Source: an uncultured Candidatus Melainabacteria bacterium (GTDB lineage: Bacteria > Cyanobacteriota > Vampirovibrionia > Gastranaerophilales > Gastranaerophilaceae). From it: a stretch of DNA of 18,834 nt. Under the pieces are notes generated by a model, which saw only the letters and a program-made list of their open reading frames with translations, ran no database searches and was not told the DNA's origin. The stretch lies in assembly GCA_937898445.1 (NCBI GenBank), contig CALEJY010000107.1:1-18834 (forward strand), given 5' to 3'. Shown piece after piece: positions 12,339-18,834 of the stretch. How positions within the stretch are numbered: position 1 is the stretch's first letter; each line of letters begins with the position of its first letter. Both the position numbers and the translations under genes were made by a program.

Positions 12339-13211
12339 ATGAAAAATATAGTTGTTTATACAGATAAAAGTGAATCAAAACTTGCTGATGTTTTGGCTCA
12401 AATCGACGATACAAACGTTAGAATTGAAAATGCAGAAAATTTAAAAGATTATGAAATGCTTAATCCTGGACTTGTTGTAGTGGAGAGCGTTCCAAATATT
12501 AAAGATGTATTGATGACTACAAAGTTTAAAGCTCCAACTCTTTTTATCGGGGAAGTTTTTAAGGGTTCAACTGTTAGAGCCGTAATTTTTGATTTTATTA
12601 AAACTCCTGTTGATAACCTTGAACTTGTGATTAGAGCAAATGCGCTTTTGAAATACAAGGAACTTCGTGACAAATTGAAGGTTGTTTCTACAACTGACGA
12701 GCTTACAGGTTTGCACAACAGAAAATATATGCAAGAACGTATGGAACAAGAAATTTCTCGTGCTAGAAGATATGGCACAAAATTGTCTTGTTTGTTGTTT
12801 GATTTGGACTTTTTCAAGGTTGTAAACGATATTTACGGCTACGAATGGGGTGATGTTTTACTTCGTTCTATCGCTGATAAATTGAAGCAGTTGATAAGAA
12901 AAGAAGATATTTTAACCCGTTATGGTGACGAAGAATTTCTTTTAATCCTTCCGAACACTTCTGAAGAAAACGCATTTTTGTTTGCGGAAAGATTTAGACG
13001 TGATATTGAAAGAATGGAATTTATTCCTGCAGGAGAAGAAGAAAGACATCCAATTACAATTTCCGGTGGTATTGCGACTTATCCTTGTATTGAGGATACA
13101 GAAGAAGACGCTAATACAATTATCAGATACGCTGAACATGCTTTGTATAACGCTAAAAAACGTGGTAAAAATAAGATTGTTCAGTTCTCTCAGATTAATT
13201 TGGGTGAATAA
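12339..13211 (+). CDS. GGDEF-family protein with degenerate active site and intact I-site
   Basis: A 290-residue protein. Residues 1-105 resemble a degenerate receiver fold: LVVVES at 45-50 lies where the phospho-Asp strand would be but has no Asp, and FIKTP (86-90) resembles the K-P loop. The GGDEF domain spans about 117-285 with DELTGLHNR (120-128), metal-site FDLDFFK (154-160), VVNDIYGYEWGD (161-172) and SGGIATYP (242-249). The signature loop is RYGDEEF instead of RYGGDEF (196-200 GDEEF), changing the second Gly to Asp and the Asp to Glu. The inhibitory c-di-GMP site RxxD is present as RKED (187-190), five residues before the loop. It may be a weak cyclase or a c-di-GMP sensor. It is a single gene with its own promoter, convergent with tadA. 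Confidence 0.85.
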   Translation: MKNIVVYTDKSESKLADVLAQIDDTNVRIENAENLKDYEMLNPGLVVVESVPNIKDVLMTTKFKAPTLFIGEVFKGSTVRAVIFDFIKTPVDNLELVIRANALLKYKELRDKLKVVSTTDELTGLHNRKYMQERMEQEISRARRYGTKLSCLLFDLDFFKVVNDIYGYEWGDVLLRSIADKLKQLIRKEDILTRYGDEEFLLILPNTSEENAFLFAERFRRDIERMEFIPAGEEERHPITISGGIATYPCIEDTEEDANTIIRYAEHALYNAKKRGKNKIVQFSQINLGE

Positions 13212-13259
13212 AGATTTTTGATATATTGCCACATAAATCTTAACCTTTTTATATAAGGT
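13211..13259. terminator. possible bidirectional terminator between convergent genes
   Basis: AAGATTT (13211-13217) / AAATCTT (13235-13241) with a 17-nt loop, followed by a second small hairpin ACCTT / AAGGT (13243-13259) and T-rich sequence. Both stems are weak. Confidence 0.3.
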
Positions 13260-13272
13260 ATGGAACTATATG

Positions 13273-13695
13273 TTAATTTTTTCTGGCATTTTGGAAAAAG
13301 TTATCTAATATTTCGTTGCATTCTTTTTCCATAATTCCACCGTAAACTTTCAATTTTGAATTAGCGATTTTTCTTAGGTCAATTTTTGAGCCTAAGGCAC
13401 CGTAATTGTGGTCATAAGAGCCGAAATAGAGTGTTTTTATGCGAGAATTTATTATAGCCCAAGCGCACATTGGACAAGGTTCAAGAGTTACGTACATTTC
13501 GCAATCATCTAGTCGCCATCTGTTTAATTTTTGTTCGGCTTCTCTTATGGCAAGGATTTCGGCGTGTGCGGTGACATCATTTAGTAATTCTTTTTGGTTG
13601 AAGGTTTCGGCTATAACTTCACCATCTTTTATAATCAATGCACCAACAGGGATTTCGCCGTTTGCTTGTTTGGCTAATTTTATTGCACGTTTCAT
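13273..13695 (-). CDS. tadA: tRNA-specific adenosine deaminase TadA
   Basis: A 140-residue cytidine-deaminase-fold enzyme that converts A34 to inosine in the tRNA-Arg(ACG) anticodon. The zinc-site motif is HAE (H44, proton-shuttling E46) and PCPMC (C74, C77); N33 in TFNQKE is the conserved substrate-contact Asn. The N-terminus is slightly short compared with usual TadA (starts MKRAIKLAKQANGEIPVGAL), but the TAATG overlap with the histidine kinase stop supports ATG 13695. It is the last gene of a leftward operon after the two-component pair, an arrangement that links a housekeeping tRNA enzyme to the sensor genes by translation coupling only; no functional link is implied. Confidence 0.93.
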   Translation of the reverse strand: MKRAIKLAKQANGEIPVGALIIKDGEVIAETFNQKELLNDVTAHAEILAIREAEQKLNRWRLDDCEMYVTLEPCPMCAWAIINSRIKTLYFGSYDHNYGALGSKIDLRKIANSKLKVYGGIMEKECNEILDNFFQNARKN

Positions 13696-15368
13696 TAGAT
13701 AACCTCAACTGCGTTAGACAAATTCAAGACAAGTTCGACACAAAAACCGCAAGTTTCGTCACTGTGAAGTTTGATTTCGCCATTCATCGCTTCTACTAAA
13801 CCTTTTACGATAAACAATCCCAAACCGGTTCCACGAGTGGTTCTGGTTGTGTTGTCATCTAGTCTGATGAATTTTTCAAACAGTTTGTTTAATTTGTCAG
13901 GCGGAATAACATTGCAATCATTTTTTACATAAATAATTGCTTTGTCTTCTTTTACGGTTGCATCAACGGTAATTTTTGAGTTTTCGTTTGCATATTTTGC
14001 AGCATTTTCTAACAAGTTTACAAATACTTGAATTAACCTGTCTTTGTCGGCATCAACGAGTGGAAAATCTTCTGAGATATTAAACACGATTTCTTTTTGA
14101 GCTTTGTTTTTAATAAGAATTTTCGCTTCTTCCAAAACTTCCGGAATCCAAACTTGTTCAACTTTCGTTCTAAGTCGCATACCTTCGATGTCTGGGATTG
14201 TTAGCAAATCTTCAATTAGACGTTTTAGTCTTTCTGATTGGTCTTTAATTATTCTCAAAGATTTCTGGCGAGTTTCTTCGTCAATCGTAATATCTTGGCG
14301 CATTAGACGAGATGTATAGCCTTGAATGCTTGTTAATGGAGTTCTTAATTCGTGACTTACGGTGTCAATAAGGTTTGAACGAAACTCGTTTAATTGTTTA
14401 AGTTCAACGTTGTTTTTCTTTAGTTGAATGTATGATTTGTGGATTTCTGTTGCCATTCGGTTAAATTCAAAGGCAAGGAAAATGATTTCGTGTGGAGTGA
14501 AAGCGGTTGTCAAAAGTCTGATTTGACGCTCGTAATTACCTTTAGAAATCGCAATAATACCTTTGAAAAGCTGACGGATATTAATGTATAAATAATATGT
14601 GTACAATCCGACTACAAAAATGATAGTTAGAGTTGCAAATAGGCAAGAAAGAATGATTTTCAAACTGTTATTTGTAATCGCTTTTTTAGTGACTTTTTCG
14701 GTTGTATTTACGATAATCGTAATTTTGGGTTCGTTTTTTGAAACATAAACAAGGGGTTGGTTTTTTACATCACCAAATACTATCGGACTGTTTTTGCGCA
14801 ATTTTTTCGGAAGAAGTGACATTGTTTTTTGGTAAGCTTCTTCTGTGTAATTGTGTTCTGCTATCAAATCTCCGTCATTAGAAAGTACGTATATTTGACG
14901 TTTGTCGTCAGACAGAGATTTGAACAATTCATCTTTAATCGCATCAAGTTTGTACGTTGCGACAAGATATTCGTTGTCGTTAATTTTTACAGGAACAGTC
15001 GCTTTTTTATTTTTCTTATTTTGTTCGTGAATTTTATTTAGTTTTTTTGCGTTTACAATTTCTAACTTTTCGCAATCAGGCAAAGATTTTACAACTTCGT
15101 GCAAATAAGCTGTTTTTGCTGCAGGAGTTTTGAAATAGTTCAATGAAAAAACAACTTGTTCAAGGTTGCTTGAAACTGTTTTGTTGAAAAAATCAATTTC
15201 GTCAGAAACCATGTTTGCAATCAAAACGGCAGATTCTCTTAACTGATAACGCATAGATTGCTGGTTAATGTTATTGATAATAAAACCGCTTATTGACATC
15301 GGTACAATTACCGCAAAAACAAATACTACGGCAATTTGTTCAACAATTTTAAGATGTTTTCCAAACAT
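13695..15368 (-). CDS. membrane sensor histidine kinase with unusual G1 box
   Basis: A 557-residue kinase using ATG 15368 (GGAG 9 nt upstream, 1 nt after the regulator's stop); an earlier TTG at 15383 lies within the regulator gene. Order: TM1 (about 8-32), external sensor region (about 35-235), TM2 (about 237-262), HAMP linker (about 263-317), HisKA with phospho-His H339 in VSHELRTPLTS, and an HATPase with N-box NLLENAAKYA (about 452-461) and G2 box GTGLGLF (513-519). The G1 box, normally DNGPGIPP, reads NDCNVIPP, losing the adenine-contacting Asp and both Gly. The kinase may bind ATP poorly or act mainly as a phosphatase; that is inference. The sensed signal is unknown. Partner: the response regulator immediately upstream. 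Confidence 0.9.
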   Translation of the reverse strand: MFGKHLKIVEQIAVVFVFAVIVPMSISGFIINNINQQSMRYQLRESAVLIANMVSDEIDFFNKTVSSNLEQVVFSLNYFKTPAAKTAYLHEVVKSLPDCEKLEIVNAKKLNKIHEQNKKNKKATVPVKINDNEYLVATYKLDAIKDELFKSLSDDKRQIYVLSNDGDLIAEHNYTEEAYQKTMSLLPKKLRKNSPIVFGDVKNQPLVYVSKNEPKITIIVNTTEKVTKKAITNNSLKIILSCLFATLTIIFVVGLYTYYLYINIRQLFKGIIAISKGNYERQIRLLTTAFTPHEIIFLAFEFNRMATEIHKSYIQLKKNNVELKQLNEFRSNLIDTVSHELRTPLTSIQGYTSRLMRQDITIDEETRQKSLRIIKDQSERLKRLIEDLLTIPDIEGMRLRTKVEQVWIPEVLEEAKILIKNKAQKEIVFNISEDFPLVDADKDRLIQVFVNLLENAAKYANENSKITVDATVKEDKAIIYVKNDCNVIPPDKLNKLFEKFIRLDDNTTRTTRGTGLGLFIVKGLVEAMNGEIKLHSDETCGFCVELVLNLSNAVEVI

Positions 15369-15369
15369 A

Positions 15370-16077
15370 TTATTCTTCTCCAAACGGAGTTAATTTATAA
15401 CCTACATTTGTTACGGTGTGAAGATATTTTGGGTGTTTTGTATCAGGTTCAATTTTGTTCCTAAGTCCGCCAACATGCACTCTTAGCATTCTAACATCTT
15501 CATCACTATCATAACCCCAAACTTCATCCAACAATGTTGCCAGAGTAACCGGAGTATTGAAATGTTGCATTAGGCAATAAAGAATTTCAAATTCGGTCGG
15601 GGTTAGTTTAACTTTTTTGTTAACCACAATAGCTTCAAGGGTTTCTGGGAAGATTTGAATATCACCGGCATTCAAAACCTCGTCAGACATAACGGTTTTA
15701 TCTTCAACCTGATTTCTTCTCAAAAGCACTCTTATTCTAAGTAGAACTTCTTGTACATCAAAAGGTTTTACCAAATAATCATCTGCACCGCAATCAAAAC
15801 CTTCTGTTTTGTCGTCAATAGTTCCTTTTGCGGTAAGCATAAGGATTGGAATTGCGAGTTTTGCTTGACGAATGTTTTTACAAACATCAAAACCGTTCAT
15901 TTTAGGCATCATTACATCAAGTAAGATTAAGTCGTAAGAATTGTTTAGGGCTTTGTTCAAGCCTTCCAAACCGTCTTTTGCAGTGTCGACAAAATATCCG
16001 CTTGCTCTAACGTCGAACTCAAGCAACTCTCTAATTTCGTCATCATCATCAACTATTAAAATGCGTTTTTCTGTCAT
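15370..16077 (-). CDS. OmpR/PhoB-family response regulator
   Basis: A 235-residue regulator. The receiver domain (1-120) has the acidic pocket VDDDDE (9-14), phospho-Asp D54 in LILLDVMMP, T82 in MLTAKG and K104 in LVKPFD. The C-terminal domain (about 135-232) is an OmpR-type winged helix: LTPTEFEILYCLMQ, VWGYDSDEDVRMLRVHVGGLRNKI, and TVTNVGYKL at the end. Phosphorylation by the adjoining kinase should promote dimerisation and promoter binding. It is the first gene of a regulator-kinase-tadA unit. Start ATG 16077 with AAAGGGA about 6 nt upstream and a TATAAT box further up. Confidence 0.95.
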   Translation of the reverse strand: MTEKRILIVDDDDEIRELLEFDVRASGYFVDTAKDGLEGLNKALNNSYDLILLDVMMPKMNGFDVCKNIRQAKLAIPILMLTAKGTIDDKTEGFDCGADDYLVKPFDVQEVLLRIRVLLRRNQVEDKTVMSDEVLNAGDIQIFPETLEAIVVNKKVKLTPTEFEILYCLMQHFNTPVTLATLLDEVWGYDSDEDVRMLRVHVGGLRNKIEPDTKHPKYLHTVTNVGYKLTPFGEE

Positions 16078-16099
16078 ATTTATCCCTTTTGTACCATAA

Positions 16100-16105
16100 T
16101 ATTAT
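16100..16105 (-). promoter_or_regulatory. -10 box of the two-component operon
   Basis: TATAAT on the minus strand, about 22 nt before the ATG at 16077, leaving room for the ribosome site AAAGGGA. Upstream, an A/T-rich stretch contains TTGAAA only 15 bp away, so the -35 is uncertain. Confidence 0.45.
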
Positions 16106-16167
16106 ACAACATTTTGTGTTATTTCAATTGATTATAAAGAAATGTTTATAAAAGTGAAAGATGATGA

Positions 16168-16800
16168 TTACACTTCATTATAAGTTTTAAAATGGGCTTT
16201 GCAGACTTCTTTTAGGCGATCTTTGCCGTATTTGGCAATAAATTCAGCTGCAACGTTTTTGACTAATCCTGAACATCCTTTTTGGAATTTTAAGCCGTAA
16301 GTTGCTTCCATTGCTTGCATTTTTTCAACAAAAGTCGCTCTAGCTAAAACTGATGCTGCTGCTACTGCAATGTCGCTTTCTGCCTTGCACATTTGCTCCA
16401 ATCTGATACTTCTGCCGTTTTTCATTAACGCTGATTGGATTAATTTTTCATCTCCAAATTTGTCGGACAAAGCGTATTCGCAATGATTATGCTCAAGAAT
16501 GTTTTCAATTGCTCTGGCATGTCCCCACGCTAACAATTTGTTTAAATTTTTTATGTTTGAATAAAGTTCGTTATATTTAGAATTTGAAATTGCAATAATC
16601 GAATGTGGTGCAGTTTTTTTTATTTCTGCAGCAAGCATTAACATTTTTTTATCAGATAATTTTTTACTATCTTTAATTCCCAACTCTCTGAAATATTGAG
16701 CAGATTTTTCATCAGCCAAAACTCCGGCAATAACTAAAGGTCCGAAAAAATCACCTTTGCCTGATTCATCTGTTCCGATATGTGCTATAAATTCTGTCAT
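16168..16800 (-). CDS. rnhC: ribonuclease HIII, single-domain form
   Basis: A 210-residue RNase H type 2 enzyme that cuts RNA in RNA-DNA hybrids. The catalytic start GTDESGKGDFFGPLVIAGV (9-27; D11, E12) and the block NLNKLLAWGHARAIEN (85-100) are RNase HIII hallmarks, distinguishing it from HII. Other likely catalytic acids are D113 (LSDKFGD) and D143 (AESDIAVAAASVLAR). Usual RNase HIII proteins have an extra N-terminal TBP-like substrate-binding domain of about 80 residues; it is missing here. The start is ATG 16800 with AAAGGATAAA upstream; the longer frame from GTG 16842 begins in unrelated sequence (GSTPTSDFQ) that resembles translated tRNA T-arm DNA. Confidence 0.88.
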   Translation of the reverse strand: MTEFIAHIGTDESGKGDFFGPLVIAGVLADEKSAQYFRELGIKDSKKLSDKKMLMLAAEIKKTAPHSIIAISNSKYNELYSNIKNLNKLLAWGHARAIENILEHNHCEYALSDKFGDEKLIQSALMKNGRSIRLEQMCKAESDIAVAAASVLARATFVEKMQAMEATYGLKFQKGCSGLVKNVAAEFIAKYGKDRLKEVCKAHFKTYNEV

Positions 16801-16842
16801 TTTATCCTTTCGTTGGAAATCTGATGTTGGGGTAGAACCCAC

Positions 16843-16980
16843 AACCTTTTTAACCTGTGATGGCGGAGGTTCCGCTCTACTACTACTATTTGTTGTATGA
16901 TGGCGGGGTAGGTACCCCGCCCTACTATGATTTGCTATCGGATTGGTAAATCCGACTTACGACTTATTAGGAAGGAAAAT
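16843..16980. repeat. cluster of GTAGGnCGG palindromes; no gene
   Basis: Three palindromic repeats in a row on the minus strand: GCGGA-GGT-TCCGC (16863-16875), GGCGGGGTA-GG-TACCCCGCC (16902-16921, perfect 9-bp stem) and TCGGATT-GGTA-AATCCGA (16938-16955). Each has a GTAG or GTAA box on one side and CCATCA- or GATAGCAA-like sequence on the other. With 10284-10311 this gives four members of one family. Confidence 0.7.
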
Positions 16981-16981
16981 T

Positions 16982-17052
16982 CTTATCGCCCTATAGTCCT
17001 ATCGCCTTATTGCCTTATTTTGATGCCTACGCATCTATACAAATAACTGCTT
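16982..17052 (-). repeat. octamer repeat blocks B+C, second mosaic copy
   Basis: Read on the minus strand from 17052: AAGCAGTT, ATTTGTA, TAGATGCG, TAGGCATC, then AAAAT, AAGGCAAT, AAGGCGAT, AGGACTAT, AGGGCGAT, AAG. The order and phase match 7824-7913 on the + strand, and the last 22 bases are shared. The first two A bases are the AA of the TAA stop codon of the PBP gene. Confidence 0.85.
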
Positions 17053-18834
17053 ATCTTACCCCTTCCGGTACTGCCATTGGGATTGGAACTGGAGCTGCAG
17101 TGGATTGCGGTTTTGTTGTTACCGCTGCTGCCGGTTTTGGAGTTTGAGTTTGAACAGGTTTTTGTTGTTGCTGCTCGATTTTTCTTACAGATTCTGGTAA
17201 AACCGGTTCTGTTTCGTTCAAATTAATTTCCTCTTGTTCTTCCTGTTTAGGTTTTGCAGTCGTATCGCCAATAACTTTATTTGGATTTACCGAACCAAAC
17301 GGAACTAACTCTACTTGAGGGTAGTTAAATTCTGCTTTTCCATAAGGTTCTGTTGCAACTTTCATTACATCTTTCCAAATAAGTGCAGGAACTGTACCAC
17401 CTTGAATAGATTTGTTCATAACAGTGTTATCGTCGTTTCCGACCCAAACACCTGTAACGATGTTTGGAGTATATCCCATAAAGTAAGCATCTTTGTTATC
17501 GTCAGTTGTTCCTGTTTTACCGGCTGCAGGTTTTCCGATGTTTGCGGCACGACCTGTACCGTTTGTAATAACTGTTTTCATCATTGCAGTCATTTCTGCT
17601 GCGGTATTCATGCTCAATTGGTGAGTAATTTTTGTTTTTGGAGCTTTATAAACCACTTTGCCTCGAGAAGTTTCAACTCTTTCGATTGCGTAAGGTTGAA
17701 CAACATAACCGCCGTTTGCAAAAGCACCGTAAGCTCTTGTAAATTCAAACAATTTTACACCGTTTGAACCCAAAGCGATTGTGTAGTCGTATTCTAATGG
17801 AGTTTCAATCCCCAAAACTCTTGCAGTTTGAATTACTGAACGAATACCAACTTCTTTGATTAATCTTGCGGCACAAACGTTTGATGATACCATCAAAGCT
17901 GTATATACAGGGATTTTACCTCTGTATTTGTTACCGTAGTTTCTAGGTGACCACTGACCGATTGTCAAAGGTCTATCTTCAATCATATCGTTTGGAGAAA
18001 TTCCTTTTTCCATTGCTGCTGCATATACGATAGGTTTAAAAGAAGATCCAGGAGGTCTAACCGCCTGAGTAACTCTGTCGTATTGGCTCTTTGTATAATC
18101 TTTTCCGCCTGAATATACGAGAATTTTTCCGTCAATCGGGCTGAATGAGAATACTGCGGCTTGGTTTTTCTCTCCGCCTAAGCCCCAGCCTCTAAGGTTT
18201 CTCAAAATAGCTTCGTTTGCTGCTTTTTGAGCTTTATAATCAAGGGTTGTAACTACTTTATATCCGCCTTGAGAAATTTCTGTTTCGTCAAAACCTAATT
18301 TTTCCAATTCTTTCATTACGTAATCGCAGAAATACGGAGCTTTGTTAGTTGTATAGAATTGAGGAACTTTTGCAAGATGAACCTTTTCTTCTTTTGCTTT
18401 TTCGTATTCTTCCGTTGTAATGTATCTCATTTTATACATTCTTGTAAGAACCTGATTACGTCTTTGAACCGCCAAATCCATATTATTGAACGGATTGTAA
18501 ACTGATGGAGCTTGTGGCAAACCTGCAATTAGAGCAAGTTCTGCCAAATCGCAATCTCTCAAATGTTTGTCAAAATATATTTGCGCAGCACCTTCAACAC
18601 CATAAGCACCTGCACCTAAATATACGTTATTCATATACATTTCAAGGATTTGGTCTTTAGAAATTGTTTTTTCAATTCTTGCTGCGATAAACAATTCTTT
18701 CAACTTTCTGTCAAAAGTTCTTTCGTTGTTAAGGAAAAGAACCCTTGCCAACTGTTGAGTAATTGTACTTGCACCTTGAACAACGTGACCTGCAATTACG
18801 TTTTGCAAAGTAGAACGTGCCAAACCTGCAATAT
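17051..18834 (-). CDS. class A penicillin-binding protein (PBP1A type), N-terminus outside window
   Basis: The frame is open to the right window edge, so the N-terminal membrane anchor and the first glycosyltransferase motif (EDxxFxxH) are missing; the TTG at 18823 is not a true start. Present are the rest of the GT51 glycosyltransferase (GASTITQQLARVLFLNNERT, then RKLKELFIAARIEK and EMYMNNVYLGAGAYGVEGAA), and the full transpeptidase with SSFK (18035-18046, catalytic Ser at 18044-18046), SSN in MVSSNVCA, and KTG (17510-17518). It makes and cross-links peptidoglycan at the outer face of the inner membrane. After the catalytic domain comes a Pro/Gln/Thr/Ala-rich tail of about 90 residues with no fold visible. 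The stop codon is shared with the start of an octamer repeat. Confidence 0.93.
   Translation of the reverse strand, partial: IAGLARSTLQNVIAGHVVQGASTITQQLARVLFLNNERTFDRKLKELFIAARIEKTISKDQILEMYMNNVYLGAGAYGVEGAAQIYFDKHLRDCDLAELALIAGLPQAPSVYNPFNNMDLAVQRRNQVLTRMYKMRYITTEEYEKAKEEKVHLAKVPQFYTTNKAPYFCDYVMKELEKLGFDETEISQGGYKVVTTLDYKAQKAANEAILRNLRGWGLGGEKNQAAVFSFSPIDGKILVYSGGKDYTKSQYDRVTQAVRPPGSSFKPIVYAAAMEKGISPNDMIEDRPLTIGQWSPRNYGNKYRGKIPVYTALMVSSNVCAARLIKEVGIRSVIQTARVLGIETPLEYDYTIALGSNGVKLFEFTRAYGAFANGGYVVQPYAIERVETSRGKVVYKAPKTKITHQLSMNTAAEMTAMMKTVITNGTGRAANIGKPAAGKTGTTDDNKDAYFMGYTPNIVTGVWVGNDDNTVMNKSIQGGTVPALIWKDVMKVATEPYGKAEFNYPQVELVPFGSVNPNKVIGDTTAKPKQEEQEEINLNETEPVLPESVRKIEQQQQKPVQTQTPKPAAAVTTKPQSTAAPVPIPMAVPEGVR

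Noticed and set aside
16803..16870. tRNA gene or remnant on the minus strand (GTGGGTTCTACC then CCAAC and TTTCCA)
   Set aside because: It resembles a T-arm, but position 57 is T, one stem pair is mismatched, the CCA is off by one, and no D-arm, anticodon arm or 5' acceptor strand is found. At most a decayed 3' fragment.

Overview
The window is AT-rich DNA from a bacterium with a lipid A-type acyltransferase, a class A penicillin-binding protein and a distinctive prepilin (FTLAEVLITLGIIGVVAALT-type N-terminus). Together with the 'SFG' N-terminus of the protein at 5757, this points to the gut Melainabacteria/Vampirovibrionia (Gastranaerophilales), the non-photosynthetic relatives of Cyanobacteria. 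That assignment is inference from sequence style; no rRNA or other taxonomic marker is present.

Layout. (1) 1-2753, + strand: the end of a cell-envelope or natural-product operon, with the C-terminal part of an MMPL/RND exporter, an O-methyltransferase and an LpxL-like acyltransferase, tightly overlapping. This trio recalls the tailoring/export end of aryl-polyene-type clusters. (2) 2776-6821: housekeeping genes: a Gph-like HAD phosphatase and a DtxR/MntR-type regulator (+), engB (-), then rimI-bioY (+) and an amidohydrolase-like protein with a C-terminal membrane anchor. (3) 6832-7782, - strand: an orphan OppD/DppD ATPase. (4) 7801-8340: a non-coding mosaic of short-period repeats. (5) 8341-9951: a large, Ala/Gly-rich, LysM-like protein followed by a clear terminator. 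(6) 9952-12338: a prepilin gene (-) and a divergent small HTH gene (+), flanked on both sides by repeat arrays in the same order and orientation, then a 59-bp tandem array leading into a promoter. (7) 12339-13211: a GGDEF-type protein with degenerate motif GDEEF. (8) 13273-16077, - strand: response regulator, histidine kinase and tadA, reading leftward as one operon. (9) 16168-16800: RNase HIII (-). (10) 16843-17050: palindromes and a second copy of the octamer repeat. (11) 17051-18834: PBP1A (-), cut by the window edge.

The most unusual content is the non-coding part. Four related repeat types are each built of three to five imperfect 7- or 8-bp units. They recur in mosaics, are copied as pre-assembled blocks, and several end in a similar box (GACCGTATC or GTCTGTATC). 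One block lies in frame inside the leader of the prepilin gene; another begins in the stop codon of the PBP gene. The second strong signal is a set of five genes whose -10 box ends exactly 6 nt before the ATG, which predicts leaderless mRNAs alongside ordinary Shine-Dalgarno starts.
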